A stretch of DNA of 64,000 nucleotides, from the NCBI RefSeq assembly GCF_014874095.1, contig NZ_JADBEB010000001.1:744001-808000 (forward strand), given 5' to 3'. How positions within the stretch are numbered: position 1 is the first letter of the stretch; every line of letters begins with the position of its first letter. The notes under the pieces are model-generated. The model made no database searches. It saw only the letters and a program-made list of their open reading frames with translations, and was not told the DNA's origin. The translations under genes and the position numbers were made by a program. Source of the DNA: Plantactinospora soyae (GTDB taxonomy: Bacteria > Actinomycetota > Actinomycetes > Mycobacteriales > Micromonosporaceae). Of the stretch, positions 15,632 to 24,766 are shown piece after piece.

Positions 15632-16658
15632 CGCCCACCACCTCCGTCCAGAAATGGCAACGCGCGGTCCGGGCCGGCGCCACGTCGTACTGCTGCGGCG
15701 GCGGGTCGGCCCGGCACTCATCCCGGGCGTACGCGCAGCGCGGATGGAACGGGCAACCGGCCGGGATCCGGAGCAGGTTCGGCGGCAGACCCTTGATCAC
15801 GTTGAGCTGCTGGCCCTTCATGTCCAGCCGCGGAATCGACTCCAGCAGAGCCTTGGTGTACGGATGTGCCGGCCGGGCGTAGATGTCCAGGACCGGCGCC
15901 TCCTCGACCACCTTGCCGGCGTACATCACCGAGATCCGGTCGGCGACGTCGGCGACCACGCCCATGTCGTGCGTGATCAGGATCAGGCCCATGTTCCGTT
16001 CCCGCCGCAGTTCGGCGAGCAGGTTCATGATCTGCGCCTGGACCGTGACGTCGAGCGCCGTGGTCGGCTCGTCCGCGATCAGCACCTTGGGATCCAGCGC
16101 CAGCGCCATCGCGATCATGACGCGCTGCCGCATACCGCCGGAGAACTGGTGCGGATAGTCGTTGATCCGCTGCCTGGCGGCGGGGATCTTGACCAGGTCG
16201 AGCAGCTCGATCGACCGCCGTCGCGCCTCCTGCCGGGACGTTCCACGGTGGACCCGGAACAGCTCGGCGAGCTGGAAGCCCACCGAGAAGACCGGGTTCA
16301 GCGCGGAGAGCGCGTCCTGGAAGATCATCGCGATGTGGTTGGCCCGCACCTTGCGGCGCTGCTCCTCCGGCAGCTTCAGCAGGTCGACACCCCGGTACCG
16401 GATGGCGCCCTCGGTGACGAATCCGGGTGGCGAGTCGAGGATGCCCATGATGGCCTGGGCCGTGACCGACTTGCCACATCCGGACTCGCCCAGGATCGCC
16501 AGCGTCTCACCGGGATCGAGGTGGAGGTCCACCCCGTTGATCGCCCGGGCCACGCCGGCCTGGGTACGGAATTCGACGTGCAGATTCTCGACATCCAGCA
16601 ACCGGGCACTGGAATCCAGTCCGGGCAGGACGTCGATCTCGGCTTTGATATCGGTCAT
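15612..16658 (-). CDS. oppD: Peptide ABC transporter ATP-binding protein (OppD/DppD-type)
   Basis: This 348-residue ATPase pairs with OppF. It has Walker A GESGCGKS, signature [15 protein letters not shown], Walker [13 protein letters not shown] and ITHDMGVV. The C-terminal region ends with the cysteine-containing [14 protein letters not shown] segment. I used ATG 16658; an alternative GTG at 16670 overlaps the oppC stop as GTGA and would add four residues, so the exact start is uncertain. It overlaps oppF by 20 bases. Confidence 0.93.
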   Translation of the reverse strand: MTDIKAEIDVLPGLDSSARLLDVENLHVEFRTQAGVARAINGVDLHLDPGETLAILGESGCGKSVTAQAIMGILDSPPGFVTEGAIRYRGVDLLKLPEEQRRKVRANHIAMIFQDALSALNPVFSVGFQLAELFRVHRGTSRQEARRRSIELLDLVKIPAARQRINDYPHQFSGGMRQRVMIAMALALDPKVLIADEPTTALDVTVQAQIMNLLAELRRERNMGLILITHDMGVVADVADRISVMYAGKVVEEAPVLDIYARPAHPYTKALLESIPRLDMKGQQLNVIKGLPPNLLRIPAGCPFHPRCAYARDECRADPPPQQYDVAPARTARCHFWTEVVGDEPAGS

Positions 16659-16666
16659 GGATGAGC

Positions 16667-17605
16667 TCACCGCAGCCTCGGGTCGAAGGCGTCGCGGATC
16701 GCGTCGCCGAGCATGATGAACGCCAGCACGGTCAGCGCCAGGAAGACCGACGGCCAGACCAGTGGTCGGGCGGTCTCCGTCACGTACGGCGCCGACTCGG
16801 AGATGGCGATGCCCCACGAGATCGCGTCGCCCTTGAGACCCACACCGAGGAACGTCAGTGTGGCCTCGGTGGCGATGTTGACGCCCAGCAGGATGGTCAG
16901 TACCACCACGAACGGCGCGGCGGCGTTCGGCAGGATGTGCCGGATCATCAGCCGGCCGGGGCCGGCACCGAGCATCCGGGCCGCCGCGACGTAGTCCTGG
17001 TTCTTGGCCGAGATGACCGACGACCGCATGATCCGGGCACCGGTGGTCCAGGTGATGAAGCCCAGGGTGAGCGCCACGGCCCAGAAGCCGGAGTCGTTCG
17101 GGTCGGAGGAGAGCCGGCGGGCGAGCACGATCGCGGCGAGCAGGGTGGGGATACCCAGCACGATGTCGATACCACGGGCCAGCAGCGCGTCCACCCAGCC
17201 ACCGAAGTAGCCCGCCGCCATGCCGACGATCAGCCCGATCAGGCCGGCGATGGTGGTGGCGATCAGGCTGATCAGCACCGAGTTACGGGCACCGTAGACG
17301 GTGCGGGCGTAGACGTCGCAGCCCTGGAAGTCGTATCCGAAGAACGCGTTGCCACTCGGGCCCCTGTGCTGGCGGGCCAGGGCACAGGCTTCCGGATCGC
17401 TCGACATGAACAGGCCGGGGAACGCCGACATGAGGACCACCAGCACCACCAGGACGGCAGCCGTCCAGAAGATCCAGTTGCGCCGCAGGTCGTCCCAGGC
17501 GTCCCCGGTGAGGCTGCGCGGCTTCTCGTGCCCACTGTCGGGCGACACGGGCACGCCGGCGGCCGTGGGAACCTCGGCCTGGGTTACAGATTCGATGTTG
17601 CTCAT
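16667..17605 (-). CDS. oppC: Peptide ABC transporter permease (OppC/DppC-type)
   Basis: This 312-residue inner-membrane permease has an N-terminal cytoplasmic stretch, a first membrane segment (WTAAVLVVLVVLMSAFPGLF, ~48-67), a periplasmic loop with the HPFGTD-like FFGYDFQGCD segment, and the BPD permease region. The EAA loop that docks the ATPase is visible as YVAAARMLGAGPGRLMIRHI. The start ATG 17605 overlaps the stop of a mini-ORF that bridges from oppB (see 17602-17706). Ends RDAFDPRLR, typical of the family. Confidence 0.94.
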   Translation of the reverse strand: MSNIESVTQAEVPTAAGVPVSPDSGHEKPRSLTGDAWDDLRRNWIFWTAAVLVVLVVLMSAFPGLFMSSDPEACALARQHRGPSGNAFFGYDFQGCDVYARTVYGARNSVLISLIATTIAGLIGLIVGMAAGYFGGWVDALLARGIDIVLGIPTLLAAIVLARRLSSDPNDSGFWAVALTLGFITWTTGARIMRSSVISAKNQDYVAAARMLGAGPGRLMIRHILPNAAAPFVVVLTILLGVNIATEATLTFLGVGLKGDAISWGIAISESAPYVTETARPLVWPSVFLALTVLAFIMLGDAIRDAFDPRLR

Positions 17606-17706
17606 CGGGTGCCTCGCTTACTCATGCCGCCACCTCGCTGCGCCCGGCGCCGCCAGAAGGCACACACACGCTGAGCTGACTGGTTCGTGCGCTTCGCTTC
17701 ACGCAT
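17602..17706 (-). other. Intercistronic element with coupled mini-ORF between oppB and oppC
   Basis: An ATG at 17706, two codons before the oppB stop, opens a 34-codon frame (MREAKRTNQSAQRVCAFW...) whose TGA overlaps the oppC ATG as ATGA. The element contains GAACCAGTCAGCTCAG and GCGAGGTGGCGGCATGAG. Very similar boxes occur at 52947-53018 between two other transporter genes. It may be a dispersed intercistronic repeat that supplies a ribosome site and keeps ribosomes moving from one gene to the next. Whether the peptide has a function is unknown. Confidence 0.5.
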
Positions 17707-18625
17707 AGCGGATCCTCGGGTCGAGTACCGCGTACAACAGATCGACCACCAGGTTGACCACCAGGAAGACGATCACCAGGATGCTGACGAAGCCGACGAC
17801 GAGCGGGCCGTCCTCCGTACGGATCCCACGCACCAGCATGAACCCGACGCCGGGGATATTGAAGACGCCCTCGGTGACGATCGCCCCGGCCATCAGGTTG
17901 CCGAGGTCCACACCGATCAGGGTCACGACCGGGATCAGCGAGTTACGCAGCACGTGTACGCCGATCACCCGCCGGTTGGCGAGGCCCTTGGCCCGGGCGG
18001 TACGGACGTAGTCCGATCGCAGGTTCTCCGCCACCGAGGCCCGGGTGACCCGGAGCTGGGTGGCGATCACCAAACTGCTCAGTACGAACGCCGGCAGCAC
18101 GAGTGCGAACATTCCTGAATCGGCGCCGGCCGTGGCCGGAACCCACTGCAACCGCATGCCGAAGATGAGCTGCGCCAGCGGCGCCAGTACGACGATCGGC
18201 ATCGAGAGCAGCAGCAGGGTGATGACCAGCGTGGTGGTGTCGAAGACGCCGCCACGGCGGATGCCGGAGACGATGCCGGCGGTCACGGCGACGAGCACCG
18301 CGATGATGATCGAGAAGAGGGCCAGCCGGATGGTCACCGGCCAGGCCTGTTCCATCATCTCCACGATGGGCCGGTTGGTCAGCGAGATGCCGAAGTCGCC
18401 GGTCAGGAGGCCCTTCATGTAATGGCCATATTGGAGGATAAACGGGTCGTCGAGGTGATATCTTTCGGTAAGCGCCTGCCGGACGTTCTCCGGAAGTGGT
18501 CGCTCACCTGCCAATGCCTGGAGCGGGTCGCTCTGGTTGGCGAACATCAGCGCGTACACGATGAAGGTGGCCCCGAAAAACGTCAGGACCCCTTGCAGCA
18601 GGCGCCGCACGAAGTAGCGGAACAT
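17699..18625 (-). CDS. oppB: Peptide ABC transporter permease (OppB/DppB-type)
   Basis: This 308-residue permease starts MFRYFVRRLLQGVLTFFGAT, the family hallmark, with a first membrane helix at ~10-30, a large periplasmic loop (LQALAGERPLPENVRQAL...GDFGISL), five further helices and an EAA loop (YVRTARAKGLANRRVIGVHV). The end DLLYAVLDPRIRYA is typical. It is separated from oppA by 182 bp containing two strong hairpins, so permease expression is probably lower than that of the binding protein. The stop is overlapped by a mini-ORF leading to oppC. Confidence 0.94.
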   Translation of the reverse strand: MFRYFVRRLLQGVLTFFGATFIVYALMFANQSDPLQALAGERPLPENVRQALTERYHLDDPFILQYGHYMKGLLTGDFGISLTNRPIVEMMEQAWPVTIRLALFSIIIAVLVAVTAGIVSGIRRGGVFDTTTLVITLLLLSMPIVVLAPLAQLIFGMRLQWVPATAGADSGMFALVLPAFVLSSLVIATQLRVTRASVAENLRSDYVRTARAKGLANRRVIGVHVLRNSLIPVVTLIGVDLGNLMAGAIVTEGVFNIPGVGFMLVRGIRTEDGPLVVGFVSILVIVFLVVNLVVDLLYAVLDPRIRYA

Positions 18626-18704
18626 ATCTCAAGTCCTTCGCAAGACGAGCATCGGCAACTGCCGGAGGGGCAGCCGGACCGCGATGGGACGGTAGCGACC
18701 GCAG

Positions 18705-18789
18705 CCTCACCAGACCCGGGTCGGGCTGGTGAGGCTCGCACGTACGGTCCGGTCCGACCCGGGCTGGCCGGGGTGGACCGGACCGTACG
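18705..18789. terminator. Two consecutive hairpins between oppA and oppB
   Basis: GCCTCACCAG/CTGGTGAGGC (18705-18714 and 18726-18735) forms a perfect 10-bp stem, and CGTACGGTCCGGTCC/GGACCGGACCGTACG (18741-18755 and 18775-18789) a perfect 15-bp stem with a 19-nt loop. In binding-protein operons such hairpins partially terminate or stabilise mRNA, giving excess binding protein over permease. Confidence 0.7.
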
Positions 18790-18807
18790 CCGCTTGGCGC
18801 GATCAGA

Positions 18808-20436
18808 TCAGCTCGTGGCCTCGATCTTCAGGATCTCGACCTTCTGGAACTTGTCGACCTCGACGTTCTTCACCCGCTCGGAGTGACCGAAGACGTTCTG
18901 GCCGAGTCGCAGCGGGATGACCGGCATGTCGCGGGCCAGGATGTCCTCGGCCTGCTGCCAGAGCTTGATGGCCTCTTCCTGGGTCGGCGCGGCCGAACCC
19001 TGCTTGACCAGGGCGTCGAACTCCGGGTTGCTGTAACCGTAGTAGTTCGACGAACCGCCGGTGCCGTACAGCGGGCCCAGGTAGTTCTCCATCAGCGGGT
19101 AGTCCATGATCCAGCCGAGCCGGATCAGGCCCACCGGCTCCTTGGCCTCGACCTTGGTCAGCAGGTCGGCGAACTTCGGCTCACCGGTACCGACGCAGTC
19201 CACGCCCAGGTTGGCCTTCAGCTGGTTGCAGGTCGCGTCGACCCACGCCTTGTGCCCACCATCGGCGTTGTACGTGATCTTGATCTGCTTCGGGCCACCG
19301 GCGGCCTCGTACGCCGTCTTCGCCTTGGCCGGGTCGTAGGTGCAGGCCTCGCCGCAGCTGTTCTCGCGGAAGCCGGCCACCGCCGGAGAGACGAAGGACG
19401 TCGCCGGGGTCTGCGAACCCCGGAAGATGCTGGTGGTGATCTCCTCGCGGTTGATCGCCATGGAGATCGCCTTACGCACCTCGACCTTTGCGAAGTCCTG
19501 CTGGAACGTCGGGAATCCGACGAACTGGAAGACGGAGTTCGGGCTGGTCTTGAAGCGGTCGCCCAGATCGGTCGGCGCGCTGGCCAGGTTCTCGATCGGG
19601 ATCTGGGTGACGACGTCCAGGCCGCCGCCCATCAGCTCGGCGTACTGGGCCGTCTGCTCCTGGAAGATGCGGTAGTTGACGCCACCGACCTTCGGCTTGT
19701 CACCCGGGAAGGCGTCGTACGCCTCGACCTCGATCTTCGCGTCGTGCTCCCACTTGCCCTTCATCTTGAAGGGGCCGTTGCCGATCGGAGCCTGCTCGAA
19801 GTCCTCCTTGAGCACACCCTCGGACTGCCACGCCGCAGCCGGCAGCGGGTAGAAGGTGGTGTAGCCCATGACCGAACGCCAGCCGGAGAACGGCTCGCTC
19901 AGCGTCACCGTGAAGGTCAGTTCGTCGACCTTCTTCAGACCGGTGAGGGTCTTCGCCGCCGGGTCCGGAGCCTTCTGCGGGCCTTCGCCGTCCGGGTCCT
20001 TGGACTGCAGGTCCTTGTAGCCCTCGACCCGCTCCAGGAAGTACGAGCCGCCGTTGCCGTTCGGGCCGTACGCCGCGTGGTTCCAGGCGTTGATGTAGTT
20101 GTCGGCGCCGACCTTCTCGCCGTTGTGGAAGGTGTAGCCGTCCTTCAGCTTGATCGTCCAGACCTTGTTGTCCGTCGACTCCACCGATTCGGCGGCAACC
20201 AGGTACGGCTTGTTGTCGGCGTCGAAGTCGACGAGCGGGCTGAAGAGCGCAGCAAGCACCTCGGCACCGTTGGACTCGGTCGCGTTGCTGGGGATCAGGT
20301 GCTGGGGCTCGCCGATGCCGATCGAGATCACCGCGTCAGCGGCCTCGGTCTCATCGGCGCCGCCACCGCAGCCTGCCGCCAACAACATTATGGCGGTCGC
20401 GCCGACCGCCATCTTTAACGGGAATTGCCCGCGCAT
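18808..20436 (-). CDS. oppA: Peptide ABC transporter substrate-binding lipoprotein (SBP_bac_5)
   Basis: This 542-residue extracellular lipoprotein is the peptide-binding component. The signal peptide ends in a lipobox LLAAGC with lipidated Cys23, followed by a Gly/Glu linker. The family-5 signature regions are visible: LKDGYTFHNGEKVGADNYIN near the N-terminus, GNGPFKMKGKW in the middle and RLGWIMDYPLMENYLGPLYG near the C-terminus. It is the first gene of the oppABCDF operon, with GAGGAGG 9 bases before the ATG. A promoter candidate lies ~65 bp upstream. The ligand is probably a short peptide; a specialised ligand cannot be excluded. Confidence 0.95.
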   Translation of the reverse strand: MRGQFPLKMAVGATAIMLLAAGCGGGADETEAADAVISIGIGEPQHLIPSNATESNGAEVLAALFSPLVDFDADNKPYLVAAESVESTDNKVWTIKLKDGYTFHNGEKVGADNYINAWNHAAYGPNGNGGSYFLERVEGYKDLQSKDPDGEGPQKAPDPAAKTLTGLKKVDELTFTVTLSEPFSGWRSVMGYTTFYPLPAAAWQSEGVLKEDFEQAPIGNGPFKMKGKWEHDAKIEVEAYDAFPGDKPKVGGVNYRIFQEQTAQYAELMGGGLDVVTQIPIENLASAPTDLGDRFKTSPNSVFQFVGFPTFQQDFAKVEVRKAISMAINREEITTSIFRGSQTPATSFVSPAVAGFRENSCGEACTYDPAKAKTAYEAAGGPKQIKITYNADGGHKAWVDATCNQLKANLGVDCVGTGEPKFADLLTKVEAKEPVGLIRLGWIMDYPLMENYLGPLYGTGGSSNYYGYSNPEFDALVKQGSAAPTQEEAIKLWQQAEDILARDMPVIPLRLGQNVFGHSERVKNVEVDKFQKVEILKIEATS

Positions 20437-20872
20437 GAGTAGAGCCTCCTCAGGGCGCTCACGAGGGACTGTGAGGTGACTGACACTGTGACACTGAGCT
20501 GCCTAGCGCGGAAAGGTGCCGTTATCAACCCGTTAGTTGCCGGCAATGTTTCACACCTGGACGGCGGCCCGCCCGGCGACCGCGCGCCACGACGGTGAGC
20601 AGCCAAAACGTCACCCGTCCCGAGGGCCCCGGAGGCCGCGCGCAACGCTCATTGTGACCTATCCCGCCTCGGTGTGCACGCTCTCCGATGTCAAGCGAGT
20701 ACTTGCCGTATCTGGCCATCCGGACGATGTGGACCTCGGTACGACGGGTACCCGGGCCGACAAGACACTCATCACCATCGATGCAATGTACCTGATCGTC
20801 ACCGAACCGACACCGATGGCTCCGGCCGCGGACGTCCCTCGGCGTCCGCGTACCGGGCCGGTTCGGGCGTAC
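20437..20872. other. 436-bp intergenic region between the response regulator and oppA
   Basis: No coding frame is credible. The right part is the 3' flank of the minus-strand response regulator; the left part is the oppA promoter region. Repeated GTGAC/GACACTG words (20471-20495) lie between the candidate promoter and the oppA start. I see no strong terminator hairpin. Confidence 0.5.
20500..20528 (-). promoter_or_regulatory. Candidate promoter of the opp operon
   Basis: On the minus strand TTGATA (20523-20528) and TAGGCA (20500-20505) are separated by 17 bp. Transcription would start near 20493, about 57 nt upstream of the oppA ATG. Confidence 0.45.
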
Positions 20873-21556
20873 TCAGACCAGACGGCGGTCGGCGGCCCAG
20901 CGGGACAGCTCGTACCGGTTGGACATCTGGAGCTTGCGCAACACGTTCGACACGTGCGTCTCCACGGTCTTGATGGAGATGAACAGCTCCTTGGCGATCT
21001 CCTTGTAGGCGTACCCCCGGGCGAGCAGCCGGAGCACCTCCCGCTCCCGGTTGGTGAGCTGGTCCAGCTCCGGGTCGGCGACCGGGGCGTCCGGCCGCGA
21101 GGCGAAGGAGTCCAGCACGAACCCGGCCAGCCGGGGGCTGAAGACCGCGTCGCCGTCGGCGACCCGGCGGATCGCGGCGGTCAGCTCGTCGGGCGAGATC
21201 GTCTTGGTGACGTACCCCCGGGCACCGGCCCTGATCAGCCCGATCACGTCCTCGGCCGCGTCCGAGACGCTGAGCGCCAGGAACCGGACCTCCGGCCGGG
21301 TACGCCGGACCGCCTCCAGCACCGCCCGGCCACCCCCGTCGGGCATGTGCACGTCGAGCAGCACCACGTCCGGCTCGGTGGCCGCGATCCGGCTGACCGC
21401 CTCGGCGACCGTACTGGCCTCGCCGATCACCTCGACGTGCGCGCCCAGCTCGGCCCGTACGCCGGCCCGGAACATCGCGTGATCGTCGACGAGGAACACC
21501 CGCAGCCGCCGTGGCTCGGGCGTGCCGTCCTGCGCCGGCTCCGTCGTCTCGACCAT
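20873..21556 (-). CDS. NarL/LuxR-family response regulator (MacR-like)
   Basis: This 227-residue two-component response regulator has a receiver domain with Asp24/Asp25, phosphoacceptor Asp68 in VVLLDVHMPDGG and Lys118 in GYVTKT, all canonical. A linker leads to a LuxR-type helix-turn-helix (LTNREREVLRLLARGYAYKE, EIAKELFISIKTVETHVSNV, ~167-227). It lies 5 bp downstream of the PspC-domain sensor kinase gene, so the two form one operon. The kinase architecture resembles MacS of Streptomyces, which pairs with the LuxR-type MacR to control development; orthology is inference. Confidence 0.95.
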   Translation of the reverse strand: MVETTEPAQDGTPEPRRLRVFLVDDHAMFRAGVRAELGAHVEVIGEASTVAEAVSRIAATEPDVVLLDVHMPDGGGRAVLEAVRRTRPEVRFLALSVSDAAEDVIGLIRAGARGYVTKTISPDELTAAIRRVADGDAVFSPRLAGFVLDSFASRPDAPVADPELDQLTNREREVLRLLARGYAYKEIAKELFISIKTVETHVSNVLRKLQMSNRYELSRWAADRRLV

Positions 21557-21561
21557 GGTCG

Positions 21562-22755
21562 TTACCTGTCCTTCCCTGGTGGTGTGCCCTCCCGCGGAAT
21601 CGGCAGGAAGAGTCGCACCTCGGTGCCATCGCCCGGCGTACTGCGGATCTCGGCCCGCCCACCGTGCCGCTTCATCCGTCCGATGATCGAGCCGCGTACG
21701 CCGTGCCGGTGGTCCTCCACCGTAGCCAGGTCGAAGCCCGCCCCGCGATCGCGGACGAAGACGCTCACCTGTTCCGGCTCGACCTCGGCGTACAGCGACA
21801 CGGTCTCGACCTTGGCGTGCCGCGCCGCGTTGACCAGCGCCTCCCGGGCGGCGGCGACCAGCGCGCCGACCCGCTCGTCCGTCTCCCGGTCACCGACGAC
21901 CACCGCCTCGACGGTGATCGCGAAGGTGTCCTCCACCTCGGCGGCGGCCTGCTCCAGGGCCGCGGCGAGCCGCTCGGTCGGCGAGCCGGCGGGCTTGTAC
22001 AGCCAGCTCCGCAGCGACCGTTCCTGTCCCCGGGCCAGCCGCTGAACCATCTTCACGTCGCCCGCGTTGCGCTGGATCAGGGCCAGGGTGTGCAGTACCT
22101 GGTCGTGGATCATGGCGGCGAGTTCAGCCCGCTCCTGCTCCCGGATCCGGCCCTCCCGCTCCGCCCTCAACTGGTTGTACGTCCGCCAGAGCACCGGTGC
22201 GGCGACCACGCCGACACCGGCGAGCGCGACCAGGGCGAAGATCACCCCGTTGATCACCGCGTCGAAGTTCCCCTGCGGCCGGTACACCGCGACCACGCCG
22301 ATCAACCCGACCGCGACCAGGACCCCGCCGCCGATGAACCGCAGGACGAACGCGCGCCGGTCGCTCTCCTCCACCACCGCACCGAGCCACGGCACCGGCA
22401 GCGACTCGCTCCACTGCCAGCGGCGCTCGGGGGCGGACTGGTGCCAGATCACGCCGGCACCGACGGCGATGATCGAAACCAGCCAACCGGCCGTCCCGGC
22501 CACCCCGGACTTGAAGATCACGACCTCGACCAACATCACCGCGAGTCCGATGACCACGAACGGCAACAGGTGGAAGACGTTGCGCCGGGGCGGCGGCCCG
22601 GTGCCACCCGGCCGGGGCGGCACGACCGCCCAGAACGCCGCGTAGAGCAACAGGCCCAGACCGCTGAACCCGAGCAGCAGAACGAACGCGATCCGCACCC
22701 ACACCACGCGGATGCCCAGGTGCCAGGCGATGCCGGAGGCCACGCCGGCGACCAT
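21562..22755 (-). CDS. Sensor histidine kinase with N-terminal PspC domain (MacS-like)
   Basis: At least 397 residues. An N-terminal PspC domain (VAGVASGIAWHLGIRVVWVR onward) supplies the first membrane segments, followed by further membrane helices to ~190. The HisKA_3-type dimerisation domain has His217 in MIHDQVLHTLALI, and the HATPase_c domain has EALVNAARHAK and DRGAGFD. The PspC domain normally begins ~10 residues earlier (LYRARDHRM), and that sequence is present in frame upstream of the ATG at 22755. No ATG, GTG or TTG occurs between there and the in-frame stop at 22897-22899, so the true start may be a rare codon (CTG 22845, ATC 22806 or ACG 22797). It likely signals envelope state to the adjacent regulator. 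Confidence 0.9.
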   Translation of the reverse strand: MVAGVASGIAWHLGIRVVWVRIAFVLLLGFSGLGLLLYAAFWAVVPPRPGGTGPPPRRNVFHLLPFVVIGLAVMLVEVVIFKSGVAGTAGWLVSIIAVGAGVIWHQSAPERRWQWSESLPVPWLGAVVEESDRRAFVLRFIGGGVLVAVGLIGVVAVYRPQGNFDAVINGVIFALVALAGVGVVAAPVLWRTYNQLRAEREGRIREQERAELAAMIHDQVLHTLALIQRNAGDVKMVQRLARGQERSLRSWLYKPAGSPTERLAAALEQAAAEVEDTFAITVEAVVVGDRETDERVGALVAAAREALVNAARHAKVETVSLYAEVEPEQVSVFVRDRGAGFDLATVEDHRHGVRGSIIGRMKRHGGRAEIRSTPGDGTEVRLFLPIPREGTPPGKDR

Positions 22756-23017
22756 TCGGTGGTCGCGAGCGCGGTAGAGCCGGGGTGACTCGGTCGTGGC
22801 GCGGATCGGATGCTCCTCGTCCTGACAGATGGCGGTGGCCGACAGCCTGTCCCGGGGACCACCCCCGCGACATCCCTGGCAGCGACGCTTCGATGGTCAC
22901 ACGCGGTCCCGGTCGGCAGCCATGGGGACTCCCCGGACATCGCGCACCAGATATCTCAGGGTGGGCTCAGGGTTGTCGCCTGAGGCCGGCCGACCAGCGA
23001 CGGCGCAGGATCGACCC

Positions 23018-24766
23018 ATGACCGACGATGCTGCCGCCACGCGCGGAACGCCTGGTCCGGAAGGCGGCCCCGACCGAGCGGACAGCCCCGGCCGAACCAC
23101 CGGCCCCGACCGGGCGGACGACCACCCGACTCCGGCGGCCGAACACCCCACCGCACCGGGTGAACCCGCCGGTCCGACCGGACCGGCCGACGGCCCGCCG
23201 GCACCGGCAGCCGGACCGGACTGGACGCCACCGCCGGGACCGACGGGAACACCACCACCGGAGGCCGGCGGAACGCCGCCCTCGGCCGGATCCGGCGGAA
23301 CGCCGCCGCCGGGGGCGGGCTGGACCCCACCACCGGGCCCGGGCGACATGCCGCCGGGATTCGGCTTCACCCAGCGGTACGGACTCGTCCGCCCGAGCGA
23401 GGGGCGCTACCTCGCGGGCGTCTGCGCCGCGATCGGACGAGCCACGAACAGCGATCCGATCCTCTGGCGTGTCCTCCTCGCCGTACTGGGCTTCTTCGGT
23501 GGGATCGGCATCCTGGTGTACCTCGCCGCGTGGTTGATCATCCCGTCCGAGGGTGACACCGCCTCTCCGGTGGAGTCGATGCTGGGCCGGGGCCGGTCGA
23601 GCATGTCCCCGGTCACGGTGCTCGTGCTCGGCATCCTCGTCGCCCTCATGTTCGGTTTCATCGTCACCGACGCCTTCCGGGCGGTCCTGCTCGGTGCGGC
23701 GGTGCTGATCTGCGGTGCGCTGCTGCTGCACCGGGACCCGAACCGGGCCGGCTCGGGATGGCAACCGGGGGCCGGTGGTCCACCACCGCCGACAGGCCCG
23801 CCGGTCGGCTACCCCGGTCAGCCGTACCCGGGGCAGCCGTATACCGGTCAGCCGTACTCCGGTCAGCCGTACCCGCCCGCCACGCCCGGGGCCGGACACC
23901 CCGGCTGGTACGCCCCGGCGGCGCCGGCCACCGCGCCGAGCGGCTCGGTCGGGCAGCCCGTACCGGCGCCACCACCTCCGCCGGCCTGGCCCACCGGGTA
24001 CGCCCCGACTCCGGCGGCGCCCCCCGCTCCTCCGCTGGGCGTGCCGCCCACTCCCACCGGCTACCGCCCGCCGTTCGCGCCGCACGGCCCGTACGCCACC
24101 GCCGGCACCCGGCCCGCGCCCGTACCGCCGCGCAAGACGAAGCAGCCGAAACGGCCCCGCGAGCGGTCCTCGCTGGGCGCCGCCACCTTCTCCATGATCT
24201 TCGTGGCGATCGGTCTGGTCGCCATCCTGGACCTGAGCAACCTGGTCCGGGTGATGCCGTCCACCTACTTCGCCGCCGTCCTGGTGACCATCGCCCTCGG
24301 GCTGCTGGTCGGCGCCTGGTTCGGCCGGGCCCGCTGGCTCATCGCCCTCGGGCTGGTCGCGGCCTGTGCCCTGGGCATCTCGACGGTCGCCGAGTCCTAC
24401 ACGAAGTTGCACAGCGAGGAGGACGTGGTCTGGGCACCGGCCAGTTACGAGGTGATGGCCGATCGCTACGAGACCCGGTTGGGCAGCGCGACCCTGGACC
24501 TCACCCGGGTGGAGTTCGCCGGCCGTGACGCCAAGGTGAGCGTGGATGTCGATCTCGGCGAGGTGAAGGTGATCCTGCCGCCGAACGTCGACGTGACCGT
24601 ACGGGTCGACGTGAGCGCGGGCGACGCGTACATCCTGGGTCACCGGTACGGCAACTTTCCCGGCTCGGAACGGGATGTGACCGACTACGGCAACGACGGG
24701 GCCGGCGGCGGCCGGTTACTGCTCTCCCTAGAGGTCAACGCGGCCAGCGCGGAGGTGACACGATGA
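23018..24766 (+). CDS. PspC-domain membrane protein with Pro-rich linkers and LiaF-like C-terminus
   Basis: This 582-residue protein has a Pro/Gly-rich cytoplasmic N-terminus (~1-110), a PspC domain (~125-190: RYGLVRPSEGRYLAGVCAAI; ILVYLAAWLIIPSEGD), two more membrane segments, a long linker with (G)QPYPGQPYTGQPYSGQPYP-type repeats, three further membrane helices near 385-460, and a C-terminal soluble beta-rich domain (DVDLGEVKVILPPNVDVTVR) resembling LiaF/DUF4097-type cell-envelope sensors. ATG 23018 has GCAGGA upstream; longer frames overlap the kinase promoter region. It is divergent from the kinase with its own PspC domain, suggesting both act in one envelope-stress circuit. Function is inferred from domain content. 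Confidence 0.82.
   Translation: MTDDAAATRGTPGPEGGPDRADSPGRTTGPDRADDHPTPAAEHPTAPGEPAGPTGPADGPPAPAAGPDWTPPPGPTGTPPPEAGGTPPSAGSGGTPPPGAGWTPPPGPGDMPPGFGFTQRYGLVRPSEGRYLAGVCAAIGRATNSDPILWRVLLAVLGFFGGIGILVYLAAWLIIPSEGDTASPVESMLGRGRSSMSPVTVLVLGILVALMFGFIVTDAFRAVLLGAAVLICGALLLHRDPNRAGSGWQPGAGGPPPPTGPPVGYPGQPYPGQPYTGQPYSGQPYPPATPGAGHPGWYAPAAPATAPSGSVGQPVPAPPPPPAWPTGYAPTPAAPPAPPLGVPPTPTGYRPPFAPHGPYATAGTRPAPVPPRKTKQPKRPRERSSLGAATFSMIFVAIGLVAILDLSNLVRVMPSTYFAAVLVTIALGLLVGAWFGRARWLIALGLVAACALGISTVAESYTKLHSEEDVVWAPASYEVMADRYETRLGSATLDLTRVEFAGRDAKVSVDVDLGEVKVILPPNVDVTVRVDVSAGDAYILGHRYGNFPGSERDVTDYGNDGAGGGRLLLSLEVNAASAEVTR

Noticed and set aside
18883-20418. 511-codon plus-strand frame opposite oppA
   Set aside because: Shadow frame; the lipobox, family motifs and operon order are all on the minus strand.
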